Part shown: positions 44,552 through 56,967 of the stretch, one piece after another
How positions within the stretch are numbered: position 1 is the first letter of the stretch
Layout of the letters: the number at the start of each line of letters is the position of its first letter
Source of the DNA: Erinaceus europaeus
Lineage: Eukaryota; Chordata; Mammalia; Eulipotyphla; Erinaceidae
Direction: 5' to 3'
DNA: 64,000 nucleotides
NCBI RefSeq assembly: GCF_950295315.1
Contig: NC_080170.1
Location: forward strand, 94,534,054-94,598,053
Translations under genes and position numbers: made by a program
The notes under the pieces: generated by a model
Databases searched by the model: none
Seen by the model: the letters and a program-made list of their open reading frames with translations, nothing else
What the model was told of the DNA's origin: nothing

Positions 44552-44880
44552 GAGGATTAAATGAGATAATGCATGAACAGAGCTTAATATTCATAATAAT
44601 TCAATATTAGTATTATCCTAGATACCAATAAGTAATACTACATGGTAGCATTTTAATAAGCATGTATAAGGAAGTGTAAAAGATTAATTAGTGTAACTGT
44701 ATCACTTGTAGTGTGGTGTATTAGTAATCATCCTCCACTGTGATTTGGGAAATTTGAGCACCTGATTCAGCTTTGCCACTAATGAGCTCTGTGGCCAGCG
44801 AGAAACAGGTTCATCTCTCTGGGTCTCAATTTTTTAATCAAGAAAATGAATTCTAATTTCTAAATGGGAGAGAGGGACTT
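44552..44880 (+). mobile_element. Two MIR-type fragments, plus
   Basis: 44552-44625 (GAGGATTAAATGAGATAATGC) resembles the MIR tail. 44755-44880 (GCCACTAATGAGCTCTGTGG, TCTCTGGGTCTCAATTTT) resembles the MIR core. They may be two insertions. Confidence 0.55.
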
Positions 44881-45699
44881 CCTGAGAAGTACAACTTAGC
44901 AGATTCAAAACCAGTCGGCACAAGGCCATCTTCAAAACAGAAGAAGGTGCACCACTGCCAAGAACTATCTTCTCTGCAACGAGAAAGTTGGTATCTCAGT
45001 CCACTTTCATGAGTAAAAGAACTGCCAGGACACTATTCTGAGACAGCCCTATCTCTAATGAAAGTGAGGATTAATTCCATCCTTGCTTTCACATAAGCCA
45101 CCTGCCTGAGCTCAAGCCAGAGAAGAGAGCAGATGAACAATGAATGTCACAGCAATTAGTTTTGGCAATTAGGTTGACAATTAGTTTTGCAGCATGTAGA
45201 ATGGGAGGAGAAAGTAAATCAGCACTGAGAGGTGACAGGGAAATATGATTAGGACATTAAGTTCCAGAGACTCCCAGGTGGGAAGTGATATATCTGGGCC
45301 CTCGACTCCCCTTTCCCACCGTCACTGTGACAGAAAAGAATACTTTCCAGAAGACTTTGAAAAGAGTCCCTTCCAGTCCACTGCTCTAGTCTCCTTCCTG
45401 AGGTCACTTCATGAGTCCAGTGCTCACTCCAGTCTGAAGTTACCACTGGTTTTCTCCAAGGAACTTTCACTATGGGGGTTGAACATGGAGATGTTAATAA
45501 AATGGACCAGAAGTTAGGCTGAGACTATTTTTCACTTAACTGAGCATATGCTTGGGTTTTGTTTGTTCTAATAGCTTTGGTAGTTTCCCCCTGGAACAAA
45601 TTAGTCACACATTTTTCTTGGAGTAGGGCAGAGGGAGCTATTAAATAATTGTATTATTTAGTGAGAGGAAAAATTTAGTTTTATTTTTCTTTTCTTCTA
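44881..45699. other. Intergenic sequence
   Basis: A 90-codon plus frame at 45245-45517 has no recognised domain. Not called. Confidence 0.4.
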
Positions 45700-46265
45700 C
45701 TTTTTTTTTTATTTATAAAAAAAGAAACATTGACAAAACCATAGGATAAGAGGGATACAACTCCACACAATTCCTACCATCAGAATTCCTTATCCCATCC
45801 CCTTCCCTGATAGCTTTCCTATTCTTTATCCCTCTGGGAGTATGAACCCAAGGTCATTGTGGGTTGCAGAAGGTGGAAGGTATGGCTTCTGTAATTGCTT
45901 CCCCGCTGAACATGGGCATTGACATGTCGATCCATACTCCCATCCTGCCTCTCTCTTTCCCTGGTGGGGTGGAGCTCTGGGGAATCAGAGCTCCAGGACA
46001 CATTGGTGGGGTTGTCTGTCCAGGGAAGTCTAGTCAGCATCATGCTAGCATCTGGAACCTGGTGGCTGAAAAGAGAGTTAACATATAAAGCCAAACAAGT
46101 TGCTGAGTAATCATGAACCTAAAGGCTGGAATAGTGCAGATGAAGAATTGGAGGGTCTCTGTTTTGTAGATATCTAGTAGGCCTATTTTAGTTAGATTCC
46201 AAAGGGCCTGTGACTATACTAGTTTTTTTTTTCCCTGAGCCTGAAATCTGATATAGTTTTAGAGT
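45700..46265 (-). mobile_element. Hedgehog L1 3'-UTR-type copy, minus
   Basis: T-rich tail, AACCATAGGATAAGAGGG, CTCCACACAATTCC, GGTGGGGTGGAGCTCTGG, CACATTGGTGGGGTTG and the part beyond AAGAGAGTTAACATATAAAGC. Well preserved, and collinear with 19.4 and 15.5 kb. Confidence 0.85.
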
Positions 46266-46274
46266 CAAAGATCC

Positions 46275-46595
46275 CAGGTTGGCAGGTGGTGGCTTACTTG
46301 GTGAAGCACAAAGAGTATGTGCTAGTCGAAGGACTAGCACAAGTATCCTTGTTTGGTCCCCTAGCTTCCCACCTGCAGAAGAGTCACTTCACAAGCAGTG
46401 AAGCAGCTATGCAGGTGTCTATCTTTCTCTCTCCTTCTCTATCTTCCCTTCCTCTCTTAATTTCTGTCCTATCCAAAAATAAACAAAAACAAACAAACAA
46501 AAAAACCCCAAAAAATGGGCACAGGAGCAGTGGATTCATACTGCAGGCACTGAACTGTAGTGATAACCCTAAAGGAAAAAATTTTAAATTTAAGA
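46275..46595 (+). mobile_element. Type A SINE with 3' module, plus
   Basis: GGTTGGCAGGTGGTGGC head, CTTCCCACCTGCAGAAG, CTATCTTTCTCTCTCC, then GAGCAGTGGATTCATACTGC and ATAACCCTAAAGG. Confidence 0.85.
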
Positions 46596-46763
46596 AAATA
46601 ATAAAATGAAGGATCCAGATTTGAATTCCAACTATGCTCTGAACTTTTCTCCTCAATTCCAATAATAGAGTTGCCAAGTAAAATGCATGCCATTTATCTC
46701 TCTTCTCCGAAGAAAACTTAATTTCAAATCAGGGAGACATTTTAGTATTAAAAAATAATGTTT

Positions 46764-47055
46764 GGGAGTCGGGCTGTAGCGCAGCGGGTTAAGCGCAGGT
46801 GGCGCAAAGCACAAGGACTGGCATAAGGATCCCGGTTCGAACCCCGGCTCCCCACCTGCAGGGGAGTCGCTTCACAGGCGGTGAAGCAGGTCTGCAGGTG
46901 TCTATCTTTCTCTCCTCCTCTCTGTCTTCCCCTCCCTCTCTCCATTTCTCTCTGTCCTATCCAACAACAACAATAATAACTACAACAATAAAACAACAAG
47001 GGCAATAAAAGGGAATAAATAAATAAAATAAGTTAAAAAAAATTTAAAAAAAAAT
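46764..47055 (+). mobile_element. Near-consensus type A SINE, plus
   Basis: GGGAGTCGGGCTGTAGCGCAG start, B-box GGTTCGAACCCC, CTGCAGGGGAGTCGC, pyrimidine middle, AACAACAACAATAATAAC and GGGAATAAATAAATAAAAT. Exact AATAATGTTT repeats flank it (46754-46763, 47056-47065). Retained CpGs and intact boxes mark it as the youngest-looking SINE here. Confidence 0.95.
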
Positions 47056-47224
47056 AATAATGTTTATCTGAAAATCTAATTTCACTGGAAATTCTCTACT
47101 ACATTTCCTAAATCTTGTACTATCATTAAGATAGTAATCTTAATGATTTTATGTGAATATAAGTCAAACTCCCTTCAATATGACTAATGGGGAAACAGAA
47201 GAATAATTCAAGCCAATTTTTCTT

Positions 47225-48190
47225 CTAAAAATTTGTTTTATTAAGGAGATAACAATTTACAAGACAGTTGTCACATGAATGCAATTTATCTCTCCATGAT
47301 AGGTGTCTGCACGCTGCTCCCCACCTCCTCTCCTGTCCTCCAACATTAGTCCTACTTCCCCATCATGCATTTCTTCCACTGCCACAAACCACAGTAGTCT
47401 AAGCACAAGTCACATATTTTGCTTCTGTGGCTTTTTAAAAAATTTATTTATTTATGAGAAAGATAGAAAGAGAGAGAGAACCAGCCATCACTCTGGTACA
47501 TGTGCTTCCAGAAGTCAAACTCGGGACCTCATGCTTGAGAGTCCGGTGCCTTAGCCACTGTGCCATCTCCCAGACCACGTCTCTGTGTTATTTCTTAAGT
47601 TCCACCTATATGTGAGAGATCATTTGGTACTCATCCTTCTACTTCTGGCTTATCTCATTGAACTAGATTTCTTCCAGTTCAATCCAAGATGCTTGAAAAA
47701 AGGAGAAGAGTTCATCATACTTACAGCTGAGTATTCCACTGTCTGTGTGCATGTATATGTAAGTGCACATACACATATACACTCGCCACCAAGGTTCTGT
47801 GTTCCCATCCTTCCACCTCCAAGGATAACAGATAACCACCACTGTTCTCACAAAGTTTCAAAAACTGTTTGTTTTCTTTTTCTTTTTTTCAAGTTCATAT
47901 ATATGTCAGTTTTCTAGATGCCACACATTAGTGAAATTATATGGTGCTTATCTTTTCTCTCTTAACTTATTTTGCTATGCATAATCACCTCCTATTCCAC
48001 CTACTTCTGTCCCCTTTGATTGCAGAGCAGTATTCCATTGACTATATATCCCATAACTTCTTTAGCTAGTCATTGGTTGATGGACATTTTGGCTGCTTTC
48101 ACTCTGGCTATTGTGAATAATGCAGTTATGAACGTAGGGTGCATATGTCCCTTTGAATTACTACATTTATGTCCATTGAATAAATTCTTT
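47225..48190 (-). mobile_element. Old L1 3' end, minus, interrupted by a SINE
   Basis: TTTTATTAAGGAGATAACA, TGTGAGAGATCATTTGG, TCTTCCAGTTCAATCC and, further right, AGTATTCCATTGACTATATA, TCATTGGTTGATGGAC, TATTGTGAATAATGC are old L1 3' landmarks. The block is partly duplicated (47580-47720 and 47880-48190), probably two L1 fragments. Confidence 0.75.
47432..47578 (-). mobile_element. Type C SINE, minus
   Basis: AATTTATTTATTTATGAG tail, purine run, AAGTCAAACTCGGGACC and a head with TGCTTGAGAGTCCGGTG and GCCACTGTGCCATCTCCC. This is the best type C copy. Confidence 0.88.
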
Positions 48191-49417
48191 CTTTCCACTT
48201 GTCTCTGTCATTATTGCCTGAAGACTTAGACTTGATTTACTGAGCCCATAACATGGAGAAATGCTAGTAAGACTGTTTTTGACTCAAGACAAGAGCAGAC
48301 TTTTCTGATACGTTATTTTTGCAGGTAAAGGGTTAGAACTCAGGTCTCTAATTTAAAAAAATCACCCAGCAGAGGAATAGCTCCATATAGTCCTCAAGTA
48401 ATTCTTTTTCTTCCCTGAGATTCTGAACTGGTATTTCAAGTTCCTTTTCCCATGACTAAGAACTGAGGGTGGCTTAAGAGAGAAGAGAAGGGAAATTGGT
48501 GTGGTAATATGAGAAACAAAAACCACAACAGCTGTCTACCAAACACAGTCATGGTGGTTCTTAGGAAAAATTGGGCAAGGAGATCTGAAGCTAGATTTCC
48601 CACTTCCTGGTATTTGGTTGTTCCCATGACCCACCTAATCAAGGGCACCTTCAGGTTTTGCAATACATGAAGATTATACAATTACTGTAGCCCTCCTTAA
48701 GAGTAAGAATGCATATTTGCAAATGCAGAATTAGGCACAAAAGAGAATATTTACATTGCACGAGAAAATAGATAATGACAAATTACAGGTGCATTGAAAA
48801 ATTAGGTTCTTTTCTTCTGAGACTTCCTTTAGCAATTTATCAGAAATGCTGACACAGATATGTTTCTGATTATAACCTGGCTCTTCTTCCATTTGGAATA
48901 TTCTATAGCTCAGCAAGTCAGATACTCATAAGTGAGTGGAGCTTTAGTTTGAACTTTATTATTTTCAAGGCACACTTTCTGTTTTTAACTAAATACTTCT
49001 ACACTTATACGTACTAAATAAGGAATATTTAAGAATGTTAGTGAAAACTGCAAAAGGGGTCCTCTTATAATCCAGTCATCTTAATCAACCATCAGTTTCT
49101 TTTTTTCAATATTTATTTTCCATCCCTACTCATACATACATAATTTATATACTTGAAATCATGCTATGACTATAAATTCATATGCCTTTATTCACTTAGT
49201 ACAGTATTATTTTCCTATAGGGATCCATTGCTTTAATATGCTAGTTCAAGGCTGCATTATAATCCACTATTCCACTATAACTACAAATTTATATTTTAGA
49301 AATGAAGATTATGGATTTGGGAATAGAATTTCAGCTTCATGATGGATAGATAACTCTAACCTCAAAAGGAATAGGAGGAGGAGAAGATGAAGAAGGAGGA
49401 GGAAAAAAGAAGGAGTT
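48191..49417. other. Intergenic sequence
   Basis: Nothing recognised. Confidence 0.4.
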
Positions 49418-49712
49418 TCCCCCCTCATAGTCACCAGAGTTATTGCTGAGGCTCAGTGCTTGCACGTTAAATCCACTACTCCAAGTGACCAATTTATTTT
49501 CCCTTTTACCCCTTATTTTTGGTAAAGATAGAAATAACTTGAGAGAGAAAGGAGAGACATAAACGTACATAGAAAGAGAGACATCTGTAGCACTGCTTCA
49601 CTGCTTACAAAGCATTTCCCCACCCTGCAGGTAGGGACTAGTAGATCGAACCCAGGTCCTTAGACATGATCATATGTGTGTTTTACAGGGTGTACCACCA
49701 TCCCATTCCACT
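49418..49712 (-). mobile_element. Old SINE with 3' module, minus
   Basis: CACCAGAGTTATTGCTGAGG, CCACTACTCCAAGTGACC, ACATCTGTAGCACTGC and a worn head ending GGTGTACCACCATCCC. Confidence 0.75.
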
Positions 49713-51287
49713 CCCCACTCCCCTATAAAGGTGCTTTCTTTTAAATAAAAGAAATAAAGATTCTAGCAGCATTGTAAATCACAGAGGTGTAAATAATCTG
49801 TCAATGTAAAGAGAAAAATAAGTCAAACCAATTATTAGGTGTGGGTAGATAAAGAAACTATCAGCAGGATGAATTTCCACTTTCTAACTGATTCTTCAGT
49901 CAAGCAATTGAAAATCAGTGAGAATGACCCTCCTATTGGGGTTACCGAATTGAATAGAGACTGCCATTTGAGATTGGTTGCTACAGTGGACACTCTCCCA
50001 CTCCCTCTGAAATATTGTTTAGTGCAAAGTTATTACTGTCAGGGTTGCACAACACCCAACTTTATGGCAATAATTTAATTATGCCAATTAGAATGCAAAT
50101 TGTTCCACAAAATACTACGTGGAACCCTCTCTTTGAGAGACTTATGAACAAAACATTTCAGTAGTGCTTAGTGGTTTTGCCTTCCTGGGTAGAAATTTGG
50201 AGTCAAGAACAGTATGATTCATAACCTCATAGAACAATTGCTGTGGGTGGACGCATGTCACTCATGTCCCTTTACGCCCATTCTACACCTCCTTACTCTT
50301 TACTTTCTCAATTTCTCAGTGGGGTGCATCAACCAAATCACCCTGTAGGGCGTTGACTTTTTAAAACTCTAGTTTTGGAAAAAAAAAAACTTAGGTGGTA
50401 AAGATGTGACAAAATAATCAAAAGCTCCTATTCTAAATTCTCTGTGTGTCATATCAAGTGGCAAGATCAGGGTTGAAAATGCCTTTTCTGTGGTTTGAGA
50501 CTGTCTCCACAGCCCATCAAATTCATAAGTAAAGTGACGACTGATCATCACAACTCACAACATTATACCAAGGTAGGTAAAAGCTACCAAAATCATAGAT
50601 ATGTCAATTTTTAGAATAAACAATTACATTAATCAACATGACTCATCTATTTTAGGATACTAATATACCAAAGGCTAATGCAAAATCTCCCTATGAGGTT
50701 TCAAATCTGAATCTTTCCTGTTCTCATATTAAGGGCAGGATAGGGGTTTTGAGAGCATTTACCTGGTAGACAGGTTGGAAAGGATGCTCTCCATTTCAGC
50801 AAAATGTGTCTTAGATCCTGAGTTATAACAATGTCAAGGCTTAACCCCTCCCCAAGCCTCAGCCTGTACCATTCCTGCAGAGTTTATGGCTCTGTGCCTT
50901 GTAATGAGAGGCAAGATTTGTGGGACTAACTACAAAGAACTGATTTCACAGGGTCTCTTAAAATATTTGTCTTCCTTCTGCATCAGCGACTCACCTGATG
51001 TCACGAGGATGGTAGTGATCACAGGGCATCTTCCTGACAAAAGCAACAATGGGCACATTTATTTATTTATTTTTAATTTTATAAAAGTCAAAGTTTCTGT
51101 GGAAAAAAAAATAGAAGATGACATTTTGACCAGCCAATTTTCTCACTGAGGCTTTTATAAAATAAAATCTTCTTTGCTTCCTATTTTTATGCTGTCTTAT
51201 AGCATTGCTGGCATGGGTAACAATCACACTTGGCGCGTCTGTCCTGCTTTTCATCCAAAGATTTCAAAGTGCTCCACACAGGATTTT
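49713..51287. other. Long intergenic stretch
   Basis: No repeat family or gene recognised. An inverted repeat GGCAATAATTTAATTATGCC lies near 50066. Confidence 0.4.
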
Positions 51288-51440
51288 AGTCTCACTGCAG
51301 GGTAGGGAGGAAGGTCAGCACTATTATGCCTGGTGAGCAGATGGGATGCGAGGAGAGGTGACATGACTTATGTGCATAGCCAGCAAAGCTACAGCAGCAG
51401 ACCTGGTTAAAGCCAAAGCTTCCTAATTCCTAATTTAGTC
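51288..51440 (-). mobile_element. MIR, minus
   Basis: GCACTATTATGCCTGGTGAG, GGTGACATGACTTATGTGC and GCAGACCTGGTTAAAGCC follow the reverse complement of MIR. Confidence 0.65.
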
Positions 51441-52184
51441 TGCTGCTCACTTGTCCAAGCAAATGTGGCCTCTTCTTCAAAGAACATTAGTCCCAGCTTG
51501 ACACATCATGAACAGCTTATTGACTTTTTTCTGGAGAGCCACCAAGTCAAGGTGACTGACCTCTAGAAGAAGCTAGAAGCCCAGATCAAAAGAGGATTGA
51601 CTTGTTTTGGAGAACTACTTTTCAGTCTTTGAGGACTTGGTCCAATACACCTAAAAAAAAGTTGGTGCAAATTTGCTGAAGTAAAAATGGCAACCAGATT
51701 TAAATACCTGGAAATATCAAAATATTGGCAAGGAAGTCATGAGATGGGAATCTTATATCTGACTTTGGGAGTGTAATTAGTACAACCTCTCAGAAAACAA
51801 CTTAGCTGTGGATTGTAAAACCCAACATGCTTATACACTTCTACCCAGTAATTTCATTCTCATCTACATACACATATGTATATATATATATATACTACAC
51901 ATGCACATATATTTATGGAATAAAATATTACCCATAGTTGAAAATGAATGAACTCACATGAAATATGAATAAATCACATATGCACATATATATATATATT
52001 GTAGCTAATTTTAAAAAAACATCTGATACTGAGAAAATGAGAAAAAAGATATTCAGAAGTATAAAAACCAAACATATGCTTATAAGGAAAGAAATGGATA
52101 AAAAATAAAGTAAGAAAACGATAAAAGCAAAAGCACGATAGTAGTTACACCTTAGGAAAGACAAGAATCTATGACTGGGAAGTA
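51441..52184. other. Intergenic sequence
   Basis: (TA)n patches near 51880 and 51990. Bases 51700-51870 weakly resemble an L1 3' fragment. No gene. Confidence 0.4.
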
Positions 52185-52685
52185 CATTGATGAGGATTCT
52201 CCAGAGAAATAGAACCAATAGGGTCTATTAATACATGTGCACCTTTATATTACATATATATGAAGAGATTTATAATAAGGAACTTGCTAACACAATTATG
52301 GCTATTGGGAAGCCCCAGCATTTGTCATCAGCAAATTGGAGAGCCAAGAGAGTCAGTGGCACAATTCTATTCCAAGATGCTAAGAGACAGTGGACTTACT
52401 GCCATCCAAGAGCTTGAGAGATCAGGGTCCCTGCTCAGGCAGAAGACAGGAAGCAAAGGGGCAAATCCTTATTTCCCTCTCCTTTCTATTCTAGCGGTTC
52501 ACTCAGTGGATTGGATGTTGATCACTCACAATGAGGAAGTCCATTCATTCAACTGAATCCATTGATCCAAATGTTATTCTCATCCAGAGCCAGCTCATAG
52601 ACATACTGGGAAATCTCCTCAGTTTGGGGCACCCTGAGATATGGTCAAGTTGGAACATAAAATTAGCAATCAATCATAGTGAGGA
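52185..52685 (+). mobile_element. MLT2-like (ERVL) solo LTR remnant, plus
   Basis: GATTCTCCAGAGAAATAGAAC, AGATTTATAATAAGGAAC, CAATTATGGCTATTGGG, AAATGTTATTCTCATCC and the end AACATAAAATTAGCAATCA follow the MLT2-type LTR in order. No retroviral coding sequence accompanies it. Confidence 0.75.
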
Positions 52686-52789
52686 ATACAGAGTAAATGA
52701 CATGCTTTCATTTTTAGATTGGGTAGTAGATTTGTGCAATCTTCTTTTACCATTTTTCTTCAAAATGGCATATATGCAATTTTTTTCTT

Positions 52790-53005
52790 TTTTAAAAATA
52801 TTTTATTTATTTGACAGAGATAGAGAAGTATTGAGAGGGAAAGAGAGAAAGATGGAGAGAGAAAGACACCTGCAGCACCGTTTCATTACTTGTGAAGCTT
52901 CCCCGCTCCCACCCCCTGCAGGAGGGGATGAGATAGATAGAACCCAGGCCCTCGCACACTGTAGTGTTTATATTTTACCAGGTGCAACAACACCTGCCTC
53001 CCAAC
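52790..53005 (-). mobile_element. Type B SINE, minus
   Basis: AAATATTTTATTTATTTG tail, GACAGAGATAGAGAAG, CACCTGCAGCACCG, and GGTGCAACAACACCTGCC head. The 172-codon frame running into it is composite and not a gene. Confidence 0.88.
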
Positions 53006-53539
53006 ACATGGGTTTTTCAGATACTGACATTTTGAGTCTGTTGAGCTAATAGTGAGAAAAGGAGTTTTTAAGGCAAATGTTTAGGCCATCTAAGTGCTTC
53101 ATTTGTACTGCTAATATACTGCTTACAGACCATAAAACATTTAAAAAACATCTAGCAAACAATAAATTAGAAAAAAATATAAGAAATGGGATCACATAAA
53201 AATCATTATTACAGGTAGCTTGTAAGAAAAGTTCATGTAAGTTGATAAATACTTTACAAATTAATATAAAGCCTATGAAACTCTACAAATAATTTACAGG
53301 AAAAAATTAATGTGCAAAAGATATGAAAGAATCTTAAACATCATTAATAAACAAAGAGATGACAATTATTTAGGGAAGTTTTCTTTTTAACTCACCATAT
53401 TAATGAATCTTGCAAAAAGACTGCTTGGCTGGTGTACAGTAGAATGGGCAGAAACATGCCCAACTTTTTTATGTTAATGTATAACCTTTTATGGAAATAT
53501 TTTGAAGACAGGATTTAGTATCTTTAAATAAGTATGTAA
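53006..53539. other. Intergenic sequence
   Basis: AT-rich. Bases 53100-53400 loosely resemble L1 ORF2-like text but too weakly to call. Confidence 0.35.
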
Positions 53540-53760
53540 CTTTTCATCCAACAAGGTCCTGGGCACCTTTCCAAAGGAAATGATTAGATACTCAATGTTC
53601 ACAGTCACATTATCTAAAAAAGAACAAATTAGCCTAAATGTTGAACAACAGGTGTATGATTAAGTAAATATAGCACATCCTCAATGGAAATGATGCAATT
53701 ATTAGTAATGGTATTTCAGAATTATTTGCTGACATGAGAAAACATTCAGACTAAACGAAA
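53540..53760 (+). mobile_element. Old L1 ORF2 end fragment, plus
   Basis: CTAAATGTTGAACAACAGG, AAATATAGCACATCCTC and ATGGAAATGATGCAATTATT match the L1 ORF2 terminal region. Confidence 0.6.
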
Positions 53761-53802
53761 TTCAGTATATGTAATTGTTCTGTACAGATTTATAAAACAT
53801 GC

Positions 53803-53805
<3 letters not shown>

Positions 53806-53846
<41 letters not shown>
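53806..53846. repeat. (GT)n microsatellite
   Basis: About 20 TG units. Confidence 0.95.
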
Positions 53847-53848
<2 letters not shown>

Positions 53849-53879
53849 TATGTATGTGAATATACACACAAAGAAAAGC

Positions 53880-54332
53880 CTGTGGAAAGTGTCAGAAAGG
53901 TTTGTGTATTAATTGCTTTGGTATAAACTTTTTTTTTGGTTTTTAGTTTCTCTGTTTCTTTCGACAGTTTCTGAATTTTCTGGTATAGTGATGAGTATAT
54001 TAGAAATTATTTACAATATAAAGTAAAATGGATTTGCTGTAACATAATGGTGCTTGTGCATCAACTATCCATTGGGGGTTGATCAAATGTCTTAATTAAC
54101 CTATTACTCTCCCACTTTCAGCAACCAAAGAGTCATGACCTGGGAAGGCTCTCTGTCTAGAGGGAATCCAGGATGCTTGGCCACACCCACTGTCTCCAAA
54201 GATTCATTGGAGAGAAAAGATATTCCAGAACTCTAAATTGCATCAACATCCATCTTCATAATACCTTCAAACTCCCTATAAAAGTGATGATTTTGACCTT
54301 GAAGATGTGTGAAGATTTTTAAATAAACATGT
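53880..54332. other. Intergenic sequence
   Basis: A TATAAA (54278) and an AATAAA (54321) 40 bases apart hint at a worn LTR, but nothing else supports it. Confidence 0.3.
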
Positions 54333-54598
54333 CTTTTTTCTCTTTTTTTCAATTGTGGTTGTAGTTATCATTGTTGTTTTATTGATGTCGCCATTGTTAC
54401 ATAAAGAGAAATGGAGAGAGGAGGGGAAGACAGAGAGGGAGAGAAAGACACCTGCAGACCTGCTTCACCACCAGTGAAGCGAGTGCCCTGCAGGTGGGGA
54501 GCTGGGAGCTCAAACCGGGATCCTTACACTGATCCTTACACCGGTCCTTGCGTTTTGCACCACCAGCGCTTAACCCGCTGCACTACCACCTGACTCCC
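54333..54598 (-). mobile_element. Type A SINE, minus
   Basis: TTGTTTTATTGATGTCGCC, AAAGAGAAATGGAGAGAGG, CTGCAGGTGGGGAGCTGG and the head ending CACCTGACTCCC. The body holds a short internal repeat (GATCCTTACACTGATCC). Confidence 0.88.
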
Positions 54599-54989
54599 AA
54601 ATAAAGTCATATCTTAAGGAGATTGGTGAAACCTAAGCAGATGCATAAATGCTAAACAGGTTGGTTAAGCTACATTATACAAGCGCTGAATGTGTACTCA
54701 AATAGGTCAGGAAATAAGAACTATCTCGTTTTAGGGAAAAGAAGTGTATTTAGTTTTCATTTTGTTTTTTGTGCTGTGTATATTCTTTCTTTTTATAAGA
54801 ATAGATGTGACAGGTATATCAAGTCATCAAAGGAAAACTGAGCTCTGTTGATCAGCTCATAGGGTAAAATGATTTTCTCAGGTTCAGCACTATAGAGGAA
54901 CAAGGTTTCAAGTTGAAACTGAATTTCCCACACAATCAGGATAAATCTCCATTCTTCCATTCTCTTTCTCCTTTTCTTTCTTTCCTCTA
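54599..54989. other. Intergenic sequence
   Basis: Nothing recognised. Confidence 0.35.
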
Positions 54990-55308
54990 TTTTTTTTTTT
55001 TTACCTCCAGGGTTATCACTGGGGCTCAATGCCTGCAGCATGAATCCACTGCTCCTGGAGACCATTTTCTTTTCTGTTGTTGTTGTTATTATTATTGTTG
55101 TTGCTGATGGGTAAGACAGAGAGAAATTGAGAGAGGAAAGCAAGACAGAGAGGGGGAGAGAAAGATAGACACCTGCAGACCTGCTTCACTGCTTGTGAAG
55201 TGACCACCCCCCTGCAGGTGGGGAGCCAGGGGCTGGAACCCGTATCTTTGTGCAGGTTCTTGCACTTTGTACTATGCACTTAACTCGGGTGTGTTATCAC
55301 CAGGCCCC
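54990..55308 (-). mobile_element. Type A SINE with 3' module, minus
   Basis: ACCTCCAGGGTTATCACTGG to CTCCTGGAGACC module, (TTG)n/(ATT)n, GACAGAGAGAAATTGAG, CTGCAGGTGGGGAGCC, head ending ATCACCAGGCCCC. Confidence 0.9.
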
Positions 55309-55419
55309 AGAAAAATCTTCTTCTATGCTAAATCTCCAGGAAATTCTTCCATAATGTCACTTAGGAAAACGTCTTGCAAAAAAGACAGGACTAGTATAGT
55401 GAGTCAAAAAGAAAGGACA

Positions 55420-55620
55420 TGTGTCAGATCAGGAGATGGTGGAACATCGGAGACCTGTATTTCAGTCAAATCTTTACCACTTCCCAGCCACATGAGTACA
55501 TTTGGGGGGTCACTCTGCCACTCTGTGTTGTGCCTCAGTTTCCTCACATACAGAATGAGGATATAAATAGTACCTACCACACAGTGTTGTGAGGATTACC
55601 TTTACTCAAAGATAATAACA
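55420..55620 (+). mobile_element. MIR, plus
   Basis: TTTACCACTTCCCAGCCAC, TGTGCCTCAGTTTCCTCAC, GAATGAGGATATAAATAG and TACCACACAGTGTTGTGAGG make a nearly complete MIR. Confidence 0.85.
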
Positions 55621-56075
55621 GCTTGGATCAGTGTTTGGAGACAGGTATCTAAGTCATGTATTAGGGACTGCTGCTAAAGTTAGCAGCAGGTGTAGCTAAG
55701 GCAAAGCACAGCAGGCTAGAGCAGAGGGAGAGGTTGAGCTGCGATAAAGCCCTGACACTGTCTCACTGGGGACCCTCCAGATCTGTTCAGGATTGGGAGG
55801 AGAAGGCAGGGCCTTGATATCTTTGCAGTCAAACAGCAAGGGCCACTCCATGAAGAGGTTCTGTCTAGTGTTGCAGTAGTGAGAGTCATCTCAGACATTC
55901 TCTTACAGACCCAGGGGCCAGAATCTGAAATCCATTCCTGTGTCTGTGCTGACAGAAGCCCTTAAGGTGGTCCTTCCTTGGGAAATCAGTGACTGATATC
56001 ATAGCTGATTTCAGCCACAAAGAGCTCCTACAGCTCTGCTCCCTTAGACTTCACAATGAACTCAGTTGCTTTCAC

Positions 56076-56079
<4 letters not shown>
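55621..56079. other. Intergenic sequence
   Basis: Nothing recognised. Confidence 0.35.
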
Positions 56080-56126
<47 letters not shown>

Positions 56127-56434
56127 CCTCCAGGGTTATTGCTGGCGTTCAGTGACTAGACTACCGATCCACTGCTCCTTGAGGCCATCTTTTCCTTTTT
56201 GTTGCCTTGTTGTTATTGATATAGCTGTTGTTGTTGTTGGATAGGACAGAGAGAAATCGAGAGAGAAGGGGAAGACAGAGAGGGGGAAAGATAAGACACC
56301 TGCGGGCCTGTTTCATCACTTGTGAAGTGACCCTCCTGCAGGTGGGGGGCTGGGGACTCGAATCAGCATGCTTATGCCAGGCCTTGTGCTTCACCCCATG
56401 TGCTTTTAACCTGCTCCACTACCGCCTGGCCCCT
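56080..56434 (-). mobile_element. (GT)n plus type A SINE with 3' module, minus
   Basis: A (GT)n run at 56080-56125 abuts GGCCTCCAGGGTTATTGC. GCTCCTTGAGGCC closes the module. Then GGATAGGACAGAGAGAAATC, and head ending CCACTACCGCCTGGCCCC. Confidence 0.88.
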
Positions 56435-56694
56435 TAGCCTACTTTTTATTTTTCCTTCACTGAGAAATGTGTGGTCTATACTCTGGTGTGTTTACTCAGC
56501 CTCCCTTTAGGAATAATGTTTAACTTTCACTTGTTAAAATCCATTTAATTTTATTTTTTGGATATGTAAAACTTCGCGATTCAGAAGTCAAAACTAAAAA
56601 TTCTAACAAGCCAAACCAAACAAGCAAAAACAGGTATGTTTAGAGAATTCAGATGCCCATACTGAAAAAAGTATAATAAAAAATTAATTAAACA
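56435..56694. other. Intergenic sequence
   Basis: Nothing recognised. Confidence 0.35.
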
Positions 56695-56886
56695 GGGTTC
56701 TGGTAGTGGCACACTTGGTTAAGCGCACACATTACCATGTGTGCAAGAATCTCAGTTCAAAGCCATCATCCTACCTGCAGGAGGGAAACTTCACAAGTGG
56801 TGAAGCAGTGCTGCAGGTCCCCCCCCCACCCTTCACTTCCTTCTTAATTTCTTTCTCTGGCTCTATAGTAAGTAAATATTTTTTGT
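56695..56886 (+). mobile_element. Type B SINE, plus
   Basis: GTTCTGGTAGTGGCACACTTG head, CTGCAGGAGGGAAACTTC, GTGAAGCAGTGCTGCAGG and a short pyrimidine tract. Confidence 0.85.
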
Positions 56887-56967
56887 TATTAAAACTGCTT
56901 AAACAAATAAACAAAAAACAGAGTAGATGAATTGTTTAGACTAAAGAGAACAGAGCAACACTGTAGT

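Noticed and set aside
46764..46850. tRNA gene
   Set aside because: The A- and B-box-like sequences belong to a SINE head; there is no complete cloverleaf with mature acceptor ends, and dozens of copies exist.
52531..53049. 172-codon plus-strand frame
   Set aside because: It starts in an MLT2-like LTR, crosses unique DNA and ends in a type B SINE; no domain is recognisable.
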